From positions 87,683,620-87,747,619 of the forward strand of contig CM056583.1 of assembly GCA_029721435.1 (NCBI GenBank): 64,000 nt of DNA, in the 5' to 3' direction. Numbering within the stretch: position 1 is the first letter of the stretch; the number at the start of each line of letters is the position of its first letter. The position numbers were made by a program, and so were the translations under genes. Below, piece by piece: positions 12,463 to 25,018 of this stretch. The DNA comes from Gymnothorax reevesii. Lineage: Eukaryota; Chordata; Actinopteri; Anguilliformes; Muraenidae. The notes under the pieces are model-generated. The model did not search any database, was not told the DNA's origin, and saw nothing but the letters and a program-made list of their open reading frames with translations.

Positions 12463-13188
12463 CTGAACAAAAACACAAACAGATGAGCACTGTAGACAGC
12501 GAATACTGGCCGATACTCAGCAACAAATCCAAACTCTCACCTGCTGCCATGAGCATCCCTAACACTATCAGCTGATTGGCTGTTGTGAATTCCTACACTT
12601 TCTGACAGTACTGAGTACTCAATATCCATTATGTGGACCTGCAGATCTCACCGACCACCATCCCATCAGCCCTCTAACATTACCAGGGTGAGACAAAAAT
12701 GAACTTCTGTATTTGCTTACAGTTTCTCCCAAAAAGGCTGTCAAATTAATTACAAACGTTTAATATTAACGCCGTAAGGCAGCAAGAGCAGCAAAAATAT
12801 CGTAACATTTCAAGCACACTGGTGTGGAACAACTGGCACATACACATGCTAACAGCGAGACTCATGAGTCATATTCATTTTGTACAAAACAAAAAAGGTT
12901 TTTCCACAGAAATGCCCTCCGGTATGTGAGGCAGAGCGACAGCGCAGACGTGACGCCGAACACAGAGAAACATAAACACACAACAGACGAGTTCAGGAGG
13001 CGGTTCCATAGAGTATCATTACTAAGCCGCAGCACTGCAGTCGGATCTCGCTGCAACACACAGCAGCTCATTCCGCTTCAGTCCATGTTCCAGATTTGCG
13101 ACTGTTCCACGTTTAACTTGGTGTGGAGACCTGCTAACTCTGTAATCCATCTTAGTGTAACAAGCCTCAGATTGATAGGCAGGCTTAC

Positions 13189-13294
13189 CTCCCTTGAGAC
13201 GACCCGGCAGACGTCCTCCATGTCTAGGACGAGTGTTTCTGGGTGATGCTCAGCCAGTTGAGAGAGTAAGTCAAGCCCGTCAACCTTCATCCAC
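13189..13294 (-). CDS. U2 TOG exon 2
   Basis: A 106-nt exon, phase 2 in and 0 out. It reads WMKVDGLDLLSQLAEHHPE then TLVLDMEDVCRVVSRE. It differs from U3 at a few residues (VLD for IPD, CRVVS for CCVVL). Donor gtaagc and acceptor ...cctgcag are preserved. Confidence 0.82.
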
Positions 13295-14281
13295 CTGCAG
13301 GGTAAGGAGATCAGTCACCATCTGCCCCTGCACTGGAACAATCCCAATCTGTTCAACGCTGGGCAGATCAGAACCTGCCCCAGTGCTCGACCAAACAGAA
13401 TGCGCCTCATGCTGAACCAATCAGGATCAACCCCCATAATGACCGAATGAGACTCTGTACCCACTCAGATTAGATTCTGCTCCTCAGATGGACCAATCAG
13501 AATATGCCTTTCACTCATCCAATAATTACCAGCAGCTACACTAAACCAATTGGAATACAATCAGAATAGGCTGCTACATGATTTGCCCCAATTTTACACC
13601 AATCAAATTCCTCTTTATTGGACTTGTCAGAATCTGAGCCTGCCCACAACCAATCAAAATCAACCCACTTCCTGACCCCTGTGCTGGATTTACACGAACA
13701 TAGACCAGGGCCTCATTTATAAACAATGCAAAAGGACAGAAAAGTTGTGAATGCCACTTTACTTGTAGATTTCAGATTTAGAAGAACAAATTTGACTCTT
13801 CAGCACATAAGATCATAGAATTGTGCAAATATGCAAAAATTCTATGTCAATGTTAACGATTTTTGCATGTTTCGCTGAAAAACTACGAATTTTGGAGAAA
13901 GACCACTCTTGGAGTACTATCTATGTTTCAGAGGTGGAACAATCTTCTGGCCCATTATATATACATATAGATGTATACGTTTGTCCTGCACCTGTTAAAA
14001 TAGTTGGGTGCACATGTAACCACTTGTAGCTGCGCCAGTCATATCGGGCCATTCTAAAAGACTACATTTCCCAAGCATCTTACATATTTGCTATTAATAG
14101 TTGTTCTATTTCTCTCTGCGAGTTTGATATCCAGAAAAAAGTCTCAGTGAAGCCAATAATAAGCATTGGAACAGCCGAAAGCCCTGCTCATCACCATTCA
14201 GGAAGTTAAAAGTTTGCAAACTGCAACATACGTTTGGTGATTGATTTTCGCTATGAGTGATTAGCATTAGAGTCTACCTAC

Positions 14282-14354
14282 CATTCATCAGAGTTCAGAA
14301 GCTGAAAGCTCTTTTCCAGTTCAGCACATGGTTCATCGCCCAATGGCAGCACAT
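14282..14354 (-). CDS. U2 TOG exon 1
   Basis: A 73-nt exon, phase 1 in and 2 out, homologous to 26250-26322, with donor gtaggt and acceptor ...ctcag. It encodes the same ELEKSFQLLNSDEW first helix with the conserved tryptophan. Confidence 0.8.
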
Positions 14355-16196
14355 CTGAGGGGGGGTCACATGATCATGGCGTAAGATCAATTGAGACAAA
14401 GCATACATTGTATTACCTGTTGCTTCATTTTTGTGTTCTCCGAAGTTCCCATTAGTTACTTGGTTAATTAATCATTTCTGTTTTGCACAAGTGCTATGAA
14501 ATAAAATATTCCCCACATTACATGAGTAGCATTAGCTGTGAGCTATTTGCCATACAATAGCATATGTTGCATCTAATAAATGTCCATGAAGTCATTGTGA
14601 ATTTCTGCATATTACACATTCATTTTTCATCTGATTTTTGGTAATCTGAGAAAAATTATATCAGAAAACCAATCCTGGGAATTTGATGTATTTGTCTCCA
14701 AAAGTCCAAAAATTATTACTCATTGAAGTAGGAATACACTTTTATATTATGCAAAATTGGGGGCCATGCCCCCTTCATGAAGTCTCAATATCTGGAAAAC
14801 AAATGAAGAGATGGGTCTTAAAATTTAGCACATAACCTACCAGATACAAGAACATTATGTTGTGCTCATTTATCTGAAGCAAATCAGAAGCCGTCAGTGA
14901 GGAACATTTTTTGAATCTGGTGATTTGAGTTGGAATCACTCCCAAGCAAATGCTTTGCTGACTGACCATTTAAAGGGACGGTATCATATTACTACAGCAA
15001 GTCACACTCAGTAGCTGCATAAATACACACATTCAGTCATGTGTAGGAAATGTTTCATGTTGGGTCATCCTTTCAAATTGTTTAGATGTTTTTGATAAGT
15101 TTATGGAACACGCCATGATACTTTTAGCAGATAGTAGTTTTGAGGAAATAGCGCTGTAAATAATGACGTCATCCTGGGTCTCTGCTTGTCTTTTGGTTGT
15201 CATTTTCACCTGCATTGCACTCATACACTATGCATTGCGATGATAAAACTTGACCATTACCTGTCTTGTGTGATATCTGGCTATTAATATGAATTGCCTG
15301 CCTCAAAAGAAAGCCAGTCAGTTAGGTTTCCTGCATCTAGACCTTGACTATGTCTGCTTGACTGACAAACATACATGACAAATGACACAAACTGGCTGTG
15401 CAGTACTGTAGTTTACCGCGGGGACATACATGCTTTCGAGGATCTTACGAATGAGGGTGACAGATGAAAGTAATTAAACAAGTTGAGTAAATTTTGTGTT
15501 TGTACTGAACTACATCACTCCAATACATCGTGATGAGAGAAAGGCATTCACGGTTGAACTTGCCACGGTTTTTGAATTTACAGTCAATACTGCCTAGCTA
15601 GCTAGCTAACAAACTAAGGTTTCACAATGGTTATGGAAGGGTACTCCGTGCATGTCGGCTAGCAATCTCAACTCACAAAAACCGCGGTGGAAAAACGGCG
15701 TTTCTGTGCTGTATGTAGCGCATATGCAGAGCAGCCAGAGTAACGTCACAGCTAAGCGTCGAAAAAGAGACTGTGGTAATAAAATGCCGCACCCCATTCA
15801 AGGGAGAATAGCCTGTTTGCTTGCATCCTTTGTTCGATATTTGAATAACGTGGGGTTTGAATCATCCGGAAAAGTTTAGAAGTTGAATGTATGGTTATCT
15901 GAGAACGATTTAAGTGGCTAATTGTATTGGATGATAATGTCCCTTTAACTCATAGTGATGAGATCTGTCTGCTAATCCAACCAGGGTCTGTGTTTTTAAG
16001 CACCATTTGCTCCTTGGAAATCATTTTTTTTGGGCGGTTCAGAATGCAAACCCTAACATTTATTGATCGCAGAGGAATTCCTTGGAGAAATTCTCTGTCC
16101 CTACAGCCGGAGACGGGTCTGTCATGGTGACATCTGTTTTCACACATGATACTTCAGTCAGAACCATGTAACACACTGGAGGCAGGACAGACTCAC

Positions 16197-16608
16197 CTGA
16201 TGTCTCTGACAGGTTTTCTTCGTGGTCAGTCTCCATGTCTTCGTCCACTGCAGGAGGTTCTGGGTTGGCGCTCTGTCCAGTAGGGGGCAGCCTCTCCTCC
16301 TCTTGGAGCTGCGACACCGAGCTGCAGTCCAGTGCAGCAGTTTGCTTCTCCTGCTCCCCTCCCAGGCCTCTGCTGTCGATTTCCGGGCTTCTGTTATGAA
16401 CGTCCCGCGTTAAAGACTCATCGACCGAGACGCAGGAACTGCGGGGCTCCTCGTGAGCGCCCTCTTCTGTCAGGGCACCGTCGTGATCGGCCTGCTGGCT
16501 CTGCAGCTGCTCAGAGCTGTTTGATTGGACGGCGCTGGGATCCTGGCGGGATCCTGGTGCCGATGGTGCTGTATTTATGGGGTCTGGTGACGCGGCCGTT
16601 ACTTGTTC
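16197..16608 (-). CDS. U2 exon b: acidic linker with in-frame 5-codon gain
   Basis: A 412-nt exon, phase 0 in and phase 1 out, homologous to 28111-28507. Around 16408-16450 it replaces a short segment of U1 and U3 (ALxxxxTPQW part) with a stretch reading HEEPRSSCVSVDE. The net change is +15 nt with the frame kept. The acidic tail reads DEDMETDHEENLSETS. Confidence 0.78.
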
Positions 16609-16874
16609 CTGTATTCAGATGAACCCACGTCAGAGCAGAACTGATCATTCCTACTTTTGAAATAATGATTGAAATTGATCATCACTGCTTTGCCTGCTTT
16701 TTTGAGGGTCTTTGGAATAATTTATGGGACCAGATTTCCATTTAAAGTAACTGCTTTTAAAAGTTGTGCAAAACTAGTCTGTTTGACATGTGACCTACTA
16801 AAGCGAAGACTCATAGGAGATATTGCTATTCGTCTACATCTGAAGAGTAAAGTTTCCACGGACTGAAACCTCAC

Positions 16875-16949
16875 CTGTGTTGTCGTCAGGAGTCGCAAAT
16901 CAATAGTGTCAGGCGAGGCGGCTGATTCATCCTGAAATTCCGTGCTTTC
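16875..16949 (-). CDS. U2 exon a: 25-codon exon
   Basis: A 75-nt exon in phase 0 to 0 with acceptor ...ttcag and donor gtgagg. It reads ESTEFQDESAASPDTI then DLRLLTTTQ. It is the copy of 28774-28848. The sequence to its right resembles the flank of the coiled-coil exon at 36217-36288 rather than that of U3, so the unit junction lies here. Confidence 0.75.
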
Positions 16950-18874
16950 CTGAATTTAGATAGAAAAAAATTAACATATCAGAATGAATAATATCACACA
17001 TTTTGCATGAGTTCACAGATTCTGAAGGAGGCCAGCTTGTTGGATTTCTGCCTTTTCTAGCATTTTAGTCATTTTGAGATCTAATAATTACAATGGAGAA
17101 ATATATGGATGTCATCCTGGCCAGAGTTTCTGTTCTGAGGTGTTATTATGTCCATTGAACGGGTATTTTTGCGCCCGCTGCAAGAGTTTCGAATGGGGAC
17201 TACAAAATGAGCAGCGTGTGCATCGTGGTCACGTCACACACGTTCATCCTATATGGGGGGGTTAAAAGGTCATCTTGAGGTCATTTGGGGTCATTGATCC
17301 GAAATGGTCAGAGGGTCACTGTATTCAAACATTTCAGTCTATTTTAATGGTACTTGGATTCAATGATTGTTCGGTCAAATTGTACTTGACCCCACAGTTC
17401 TGGGGTCAGAGGTCATCTGAGGGTCATTGATCCAAAATCTACATCATTGGTCACTGTAACCACATACTTCAGTAGACACTTCAGGGCAGCCACCTTATGG
17501 TCCACTTTTGCTTTTTCCTGCATTAAGATGTACAGGGTCATTCCAGGTCACAGCAACCCAATTTTAGGACTTTCCCACCAAAAAAAATTTTTTTTATTAT
17601 AAAACGGGTGCTTCCAACCCTTAAATGTGATTGGCTGAGCCGCGTTCAATGCCGGTATAAATTTATTGTGACCCACTGTGGCAGGCCGCAGCACAAAATA
17701 TCCCTGCGCGCAATAAACTGCTCTGCGCTCAGCTGACTCGTAAGGTTACGTTTGTTTCAAGACTTTGAGCTCGCTATTTCAGTCTCAGCGAAGTTAAGCC
17801 TTTTAACCAGATAACCAGTTAGCTATTAACCTAGCTAGCTATTTCATTACAGCGTTCGATATCACTTTTGTGTTGCAAGCTATGTTTTTAACTTGCTCGT
17901 TATTTCAGTAGCCAATTAGCAATAAATTGTTGACTTTTTTTTGTGTGTTTATTTTATGGGCTATGTGTAGGGTAACCACATCCATTGTAGTGAACGCTAG
18001 CTAGTTGAAAAGCAGGCTAGCAAACTAATGCACAAATTCAACATATTCTCCTGGACACCAGCAAGAATGGAGAACAAAAGTCAATCGATCCCTACTCTAG
18101 CTGCTGGTTGTAATGATTTGGCCGATCGGCTCAAGTGGAGAACAAGGAAACTCGAAAACCGAAATGAACGCAAAATTCATGGGTCTTCAGGAGACCGAAG
18201 AAGGAGGCATTCAAAATAGCCTGCTTTTAAAGTATATCTGCATTAGCGAGCCCAAATAGCCTGATGTGACATGATAATGGCGCTAAATGAAAAAGCAATC
18301 TAACATCTGTGTTGCTGGCCAACCATTCTGTCCACTCATTCTTGCTTGGTGGAAGAAGATCTCAATTTTATTGTTGCATTATTACCAATAAATTATCAAT
18401 TTTTTTTTCTTGTGTGTTTATTTAATGGGCTATATGTAGGGTAACCGTTTTAAAAAAGGAATAAGCCCCTTGAAGCACTCGGTTACAGTGAATTTACAAC
18501 GACGGAGGGGCGTCCTAAGGCACAACGCGCAGCGGAGTGTGCCCCTCCGCCGTTATAAAATCACTGTAACCCACTGCTTCTGGGGACTTATTCCTTTATT
18601 ATACTCCCCACAGAGGAAGATTTACGTATCTGGTGTGAATTGGTGAAATAACAAGTGTCTCTCCCCACCGCCTCTATTTTATGTGTCCATGCGGACGGAT
18701 GTACTTACGTACGTACGGAGCCTAATGCTATATCCCCTGCTTCGCGCTACGCGGCGGGGATAATAAAGCACAATTATTGCCAGTTCCTGAGATTTAGCTT
18801 CTTTTAGGGAGGGGGGGGGGGTGAAATTTTTAAGAAAATTGCCATAATATTGGACTAAGTTTGAGGGCCTGAGA

Positions 18875-18906
<32 letters not shown>

Positions 18907-19761
18907 CAACAACAACAACAAGTCGGCATGGTCAACAACATCCCCCGCCAATCGTGTGCCTCTTATTTTCAAACCCCATCATGTCTGAAGCTACACACCA
19001 AATTTGGTTGTCCGATCTTTAATAGTTTCAGAGAAAAGTTGCCCCCTTTCTCTCAGACGGACAGATGGACGCACACATGCACGGACGGAAGCTAGACACC
19101 AGATTTGGTTGTTATTAGCTATTAGCTATTTGCTGACCAAGTTGTAACAAGGAGAGGAAAAAAAAAATGGGGAAGATTCTCCCTGTCCCTAATGCGACAA
19201 AGGTTATACCTCGGGAGCAAATCCTCTTACCTTTTTTAATGTTTAAGCTTTTACATATAAATTAGTTTCAGAAAAACCTGTTTAAACAAGAGTTAATCGT
19301 CTGCTACAATCCCTGCACGCCGCTCTCTGTCTCAACTCAAGCAGAACGGTCACCAACAAACTGTGCTACAGCACAGCAAGGAGTTTCAGCAACTCTGACC
19401 CACACGGGCTCCTGGTCAACCCATGTTCAACAACTATTTACAAACCAATGAATGATAAGGCTTTTAAATAAGGAATTGCGTACTTGCATTTATCAACCGA
19501 TTGGTAAAATTGCTTTTAAATGGCCCATGTAATAAAACTATTTGGAAACTGATAAATAAAATTATTTGAGGTGGCTCATTAAATAAAATTATTTGGAAAC
19601 TGAGTTATGAAAATGTTTCTAAAATTACTTGTCACAAAAGTCCCGAACCCAGTAATGAGATGCTCGGAAAAACTGTAACTTAATTAGAAATCTCTGGAGC
19701 TGAAGAAGCCCTACTCAATATTGTGCTTAAGACAGTAATACAGATCGAGTAACTGACTTAC
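16950..19761 (-). other. Intron between units U3 and U2
   Basis: Joins TOG exon 5 of U3 to exon a of U2. The right-hand part holds hairpin and microsatellite elements. The part nearest 16953-17340 resembles introns of the small-exon array. It contains ~300 bp (about 17340-17632) absent from the U2/U1 intron at ~5425. Confidence 0.55.
18456..18596. repeat. Long imperfect palindrome, U3 copy
   Basis: The same hairpin as 6247-6387, carried along by the 12-kb duplication, with a few substitutions in the arms. Confidence 0.75.
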
Positions 19762-19807
19762 TTCCAGATCTTCCGTAAGGATATCAAACATCATTGTAGC
19801 GCAGCTC
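19762..19807 (-). CDS. U3 TOG exon 5, closing exon of the unit (46 nt)
   Basis: A 46-nt exon after ...gccacag and before gtaagt; phase 2 in, phase 0 out. It reads (R)SCATMMFDILTEDLE. It is the only small exon found between exon 4 and the next unit, and it restores phase 0, so the following unit's exon a (16875-16949) can be joined directly. The U2 copy, 7770-7815, reads SCATMMFDFLPEDLE. Confidence 0.7.
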
Positions 19808-21294
19808 CTGTGGCAAAGAAAGGGATAAATTAATCAGCCTGGGCTAGACTGGACTGTTCCGACTCATCAAACCATTGACTGAATGTAAAGATGGACAACG
19901 CATCTCCTCTTCCTAACACTGTGCAAAAATGGGGCCAAAATATCCTTCATCCAGACGCCCCCACCTTGTACATCTGGAGCCAGAGTCTGTGTAATAGCGA
20001 TCGGGTTTGAGCTGTAGTATCAAAGTCCCGCTCATACATTCGACCCACTCAGTCACAAGCACATTCTCTGAATGTAGCCTAGTTGGCCACCTCAGTGATC
20101 CAGAATGTGTTAATTTACTTCAGCTGACTCCCCGCTATCATGCGTTTTACACCTTGCTAGCAAGCTTGCTGCCGAGCTAGGCTAACCGTCGCTGAATCAC
20201 GATTTACTAGTTTGCTAGCTAGCAAATGGTTTGTAGCAAGCTTGCAAAATTCAGTAATAGGTCACTAAAATTAATGTAAGCAATGAAAAGCAATGGTGAA
20301 AAAAAGCTCTGCACTGAGCATAGCAAAGCTGCTTTAAGTACATTACAGTATGTTCTGTGTATAGACATTTTTACCATTGATTTTCATTCCTACCCAACTT
20401 ACAGAGACCTGCTAAACTAGCTTGCCTAGCTTCTGAGCCATCTGGCTTTACTTATCAGGGACTGCATCCCTATATACAGTTCATGATGATTTGTTCAGAG
20501 CGTCAATTCAACAGTCAATTTTTATTTGACTTTAAAAATCACTGTGGGTAAAGTTGCCTTAGTTGACTAAGTTGTCTGCAGACCGAGCAACTAAGGCAAG
20601 TGTAATTTCAACGTTATAGCTCTTCTTGATGGTTGCATCCCAGCGTTGAAGAATTCCCAGTATTAAGCCAGTGAGCCAATCACTGTCAGCCTCGTCTGTC
20701 AATCATGACTTAACACCCCCCCACTTTTAAGTAATTTTAAGAACTACATAAAATGCCAAAAACCATCTTCGTAAAAAAAATTGTTTGAAACGTATTTTAA
20801 TTATTTACATCACATTACTTTAATTATTTAGCGTGACACACATCCCCTCCACCAACATGGATGGGGCAGGTTTATAAAATATACTGGAGCCAGCCAATAG
20901 ATGGCGATCAAGATGTTTTGGCCTCACTGTTGGGGACCTGTTCCAATGTCCATCTTTACATTCGGTCAATGCTTCATCCATCAACTCAAAGTTACAGGTG
21001 TGGCAGATTCGTGGCAGATGTAGAGGTAGACTCTACGCTTGCAGGCCGATCATTCGTAGGCCACGCATTCAAGACAAAAATCTGCATCATGAGAAAGCTG
21101 TGGAATTTCTTTGCAGAACAATATCTTGGGTAAACTGCAGAAAGGCCCTTTCAACTCAATATGATGGATTATGATCCCTTTAACTGAAGGTGGGCCGCAA
21201 TCAGTTATCAGGGCCTGGTCTGAGGAATTTAATCATTGAGAAACGAGGAACTGAAGTGAGGCGACAGACGGGCTGAAAAAGACCCTCTACTCAC

Positions 21295-21447
21295 CTGACT
21301 ACCTCTGAGGTGTCCTGGGTTAGTTGGCCGACTGAAAGGCAGAACTCATACATTTCCGGTTCATAGGGCACAGACTCCACAAGTGCAAGCAGGTGTTTGG
21401 CAAAGCATTCCCGCGCGAAAGCTTCCTGGTCGGGATCTTCCGGGTCA
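21295..21447 (-). CDS. U3 TOG exon 4 (C-terminal HEAT helix)
   Basis: A 153-nt exon after ...ctttacag and before gtgagt; phase 2 in, phase 2 out. It reads (S)DPEDPDQEAFARECFAKHL then LALVESVPYEPEMYEFCLSV and GQLTQDTSEVV. The piece ARECFAKHLLALVE fits the last TOG helix (xRKxxAQHLxxLVE). It is nucleotide-identical to the U2 copy (9307-9459), which suggests recent exchange or strong constraint. A weaker donor eight bases earlier was rejected because only the gtgagt site joins in frame with the next exon. Confidence 0.82.
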
Positions 21448-23953
21448 CTGTAAAGCAGAACATCTGCTGGTCTCCACAAACTAAAATCCAGCCCTAATTC
21501 TTATTTATGTCTATTTATGCCTTAAACCCTGCCTCCCGCCCCCCCACAGAAAAATAAAACTTAAAGAGGAACAGTAACAGTTATGCATTTGCACCGCATC
21601 AGCGACATTTTAATTACAACTGTTGTGTAGAATTATTAGGGCCCGAGCACTAACGGTGTGAGGACCCCATCGACACTGTTAGAATTTTTTAAAAGTTATT
21701 TTTAGCCAAGTATTTTTTGAATATTTACAGGCCTTCAAATGCTAAAAAACTCACCAAACTTTGCACACCTGCCTCTATAGCGCCCCCATGAAATTTTATA
21801 AAACTCCTCCCCATAGGGCTTTTTTGGAGTTGCTTGATGAAAAATGTTATGCATGTAAACCTTGTTCTGATGCGCAAAAAAGTCTCATAACGTCGAGGTC
21901 CAACCCCAACAGGAAGTCTGCCATTTTAATTTTCATATTAAAACAGTCACTCTCGCTCATGGCACCCCCTTGTGGAAGCAGGAAATGCCACATTTTATTT
22001 TGACAAACGCCAACCCCAAACTCCTGACCTGATGAACTACATTTCGTGGCCACATGACAATCAAGTTCATGAATCTCCACAGTGACACACGTGTCGTGAC
22101 ACACGTGTTGCAGGCTGCCTGTAGCGGCAGAGGCAACGTTCAATCCTTCGCCACGGAAGATCAACTCTTCATGAATCCATCACGCATTGTCTGATTTGGT
22201 CGAAACTTGACATGAGTGATCAGGGTCCCCCCCTTAACGCACCTGCCCACATCTGGATACGCTCGCAGTGCCACCTAGTGGATTAATGAAACATTGTGTT
22301 TCTTTGCTCCTTCCCATTTTTTTCTCTCTTCTCGCTTCAAACCGGCCCTCCGCGGTCACGCCTGAGAACCCAATCACAGCTACTTGCAGCTTTAATTTTA
22401 CTTGTGTTTGTCAAGCGCCAACTCTGATATCCTTCTTGAAATAAAACTTCAAATAATTAATGAACAACAGCATTGGATCTTTGGTTCTCTGAAGGGAAGC
22501 CATGTTTATGACGTCAGATAGTTGATACGCTGCTGTTTTTGCTCAAACTGCATGGGGTACCAGGGGACTGTCAGCAATCATTTCAAAGTAACAAGGAGAC
22601 TTCAGAGAAGATAAGCAGCATCTGTATGCCCTTGAACACAAATATACTCGCTAAACAGCTCAGGTAAGACATCATTTATGGTTTTGGCCATTTGAAGTGC
22701 AGTTATTATTTGCTCTTTTACAGCTACGTATTCAGTGAGTTTTGGTCGTAGAGCGTTAAGCTTCCTTAGTTTCTTCTCCATACAGTGGCGATGGGCGACT
22801 GTGGCGCTGTAGGGCCACACTGTCTGCAGGTTTTAATGTGCTTCTGCACATCTGATTGATTAAAAGTCACCGTTTGGATAATTATTTGACAGAACTTGTA
22901 TTCTAAGCACTAATTTCCTGCTGACTGGAAGCAGACCATAAAAGCCTCCGTACACTGCAGATCTCTTGGACCAGAGTAGCCCATCCCAGGCATGGAGTCT
23001 CTGCTTTATATGATACCGCTTGTGCAGGAGCATGAAGGTACGGACTCGCTAGCACCATATATGGGACACGTGCAACGTTTCCACAATTCAGTTGCTCACT
23101 TATAGTTAGTTAGTTAGTTGCTTGCTGTCAGAATTGTGTTTGCTTTTGGGGAAAAACGTTACCAACAAGCTTTTATCCAAGTTTCTTCCTGCTAACTGGG
23201 TATATAATATGACTGTGTTGGTGTACGGTCACCATGCCCTTGTACAGTGTTTGTTGGGGGATGCAGAGCTGCCCTCGGTCCAGTGTGTTCGGGTTCAAGA
23301 GGCTAAAACAAACCCCAGATCCCAACAATACAGTGCAGACGGAGTGTAACAGTACAGCAATTTGAGTGAAATATTCGGTAGTTGGATTAAGGTCAATAAA
23401 GCCACAGTCAATGGATGGATCCTGTATTCCAGGACAGAGGCTGCATGCCCACAGCTGCATTATGCCAGGCAGCATCAACAATCTGACAACATGCCTGGTG
23501 CCGCCATCTTTGATATCCATGAGTGTTAAATCCATCTCTCCTTCAGTTATTCAAAGTTCAATGTGTGTCAAAGCAATAAATATAAGCAGTAGCCCTGCAT
23601 TTATCTTCTTGAGGAGGAACACTGCAGCACGGCTCCTCTTACAGTTCATGACCTCGTTGGGGCCAACAGCAATAAGGGGATCTACTGCATTGATGTAATT
23701 GAGGATGTTATTGAGATGTTCACCTGGTGTAAATGGTTGTAAATTCAGTGTAGAAACTTCATCTGAGTTGTGCTCTGTGGCTGAGGCTAAAATCTTCAGT
23801 GTGAACTTACTGAATGACACTGCGGTAATAACAGACTTCTGCCCTGACCCCACCAAGCCCCGCCCATATTAAACTGACCCGCCCTTGATTCCAACCTCAT
23901 CAGCCCCTCATTGTCCAGCCCCCTGCCCATGACCCGCTCCTGACTCCACCCAC
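21448..23953 (-). other. U3 intron between TOG exons 3 and 4
   Basis: Repeat-rich intron matching 9460-12229. Open frames of 88-120 codons on both strands near 23170-23860 recur in U2, with replacement changes as common as silent ones. I see no evidence that they are exons. Confidence 0.5.
22602..22820 (-). other. Unexplained 72-codon open frame in the U3 intron
   Basis: Reads MEKKLRKLNALRPKLTEYVA and then VKEQIITALQMAKTINDV and is preceded by a possible acceptor (acctgcag near 22825). The composition looks protein-like and helical. The U2 copy (~10870-11090) has a base insertion that shifts the frame and alters the end. It is either a relic of a mobile element or an optional exon that survives only in U3. 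I do not recognise it. Confidence 0.25.
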
Positions 23954-24186
23954 CTCAGTATAAACAGCAGGACCTTCATGCAGATTATTGGGCTGCACCA
24001 CCGAATCATGTGACCCAATGCCACAATGGAGAGTCGCTGGATGGATTCATTGTCTGAGGCAGCTTTCAGGTACAGCGCCCCGGCGACCAAGTCCAGGAAC
24101 GGATCAAAATACGTCTTGAGTGAAGAAAGCAGTTCTACAAGCGTGTTTAAGGCCATTCTGGACACCGTATCCAACGGGTTCAGGAC
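23954..24186 (-). CDS. U3 TOG exon 3 (central HEAT helices)
   Basis: A 233-nt exon after ...tgttcag and before gtgggt; phase 0 in, phase 2 out. It reads VLNPLDTVSRMALNTLVELL, then a segment with LYLKAASDNE, ALGHMIRWCSP and ICMKVLLFIL. This corresponds to the TOG core (LLxKAGxSNxFI...ALxxMVxxCxP). Against the U2 copy there are 12 nucleotide differences, of which 10 change the residue, including W to L. Confidence 0.85.
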
Positions 24187-24912
24187 CTGAACAAAAACAC
24201 AAACAGATGAGCACTGTAGACAGCGAATACTGGTCGATACTCAGCAACAAATTCAAACTCTCACCTGCTGCCATGAGCATCCCTATCACTATCAGCTGAT
24301 TGGCTGTTGTGAATTCCTACACTTTCTGACAGTACTGAGTACTCAACATCCATTATGTGGACCTGCAGATCTCACCGACCACCATCCCATCAGCCCTCTA
24401 ACATTACCAGGGTGAGACAAAAATGAACTTCTGTATTTGCTTACAGTTTCTCCCAAAAAGGCTGTCAAATTAATTACAAACGTTTAATATTAACGCCGTA
24501 AGGCAGCAAGAGCAGCAAAAATATCGTAACATTCCAAGCACACTGGTGTGGAACAACTGGCACATACACATGCTAACAGCGAGACTCATGAGTCATATTC
24601 ATTTTGTACAAAACAAAAAAGGTTTTTCCACAGAAATGCCCTCCGGTATGTGAGGCAGAGCGACAGCGCAGACGTGACGCCGAACACAGAGAAACATAAA
24701 CACACAACAGACGAGTTCAGGAGGCGCTTCCATAGAGTATCATTACTAAGCCGCAGCACTGCAGTCGGATCTCGCTGCAACACACAGCAGCTCATTCCGC
24801 TTCAGTCCATGTTCCAGATTTGCGACTGGTCCACGTTTAACTTGGTGTGGAGACCTGCTAACTCTGTAATCCATCTTAGTGTAACAAGCCTCAGATTGAT
24901 AGGCAGGCTTAC

Positions 24913-25018
24913 CTCCCTTAAGACGACACAGCAGATGTCCTCCATGTCTGGGATGAGTGTTTCTGGGTGATGCTCAGCCAGTTGAGAGAGTAAGTCAAGT
25001 CCGTCAACCTTCATCCAC
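24913..25018 (-). CDS. U3 TOG exon 2
   Basis: A 106-nt exon after ...cctgcag and before gtaagc; phase 2 in, phase 0 out. It reads (W)WMKVDGLDLLSQLAEHHPE and then TLIPDMEDICCVVLRE. This matches the TOG element where W-x-x-K-x-E-G-L is followed by a helix with a histidine/proline turn. The open frame continues past the donor (VSLPINLRLV...), but joining to the next exon gives the expected RE-VLNPL junction, so the extension is read as intron. Confidence 0.82.

Larger units (their letters stand above)
5041..16953 (-). repeat. Tandem unit U2 (~11.9 kb), middle copy of the TOG module
   Basis: This is the second collinear copy of the seven-exon unit. Exons: 16875-16949, 16197-16608, 14282-14354, 13189-13294, 12230-12462, 9307-9459 and 7770-7815. 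They total 1098 nt, or 366 codons; the extra 15 nt lie in the linker exon and keep the frame. Relative to U1 and U3 it lacks about 255 bp of intron near 13840. Relative to U3 it keeps about 260 bp near 9950-10215. Confidence 0.85.

Noticed and set aside
23173..23856. Minus-strand frames of 100-120 codons between TOG exons 3 and 4, considered as further exons.
   Set aside because: Exon 3 to exon 4 already joins in phase with the expected helix order. These frames lack suitable splice pairs and show many replacement changes.
24802..24912. Extension of TOG exon 2 beyond its donor (VSLPINLRLVTLRWITEL...), which looks HEAT-like and is open in all three units.
   Set aside because: A consensus donor gtaagc precedes it, and joining to exon 3 gives the expected TOG junction in phase 0. 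Extending would break the domain and end at a stop.
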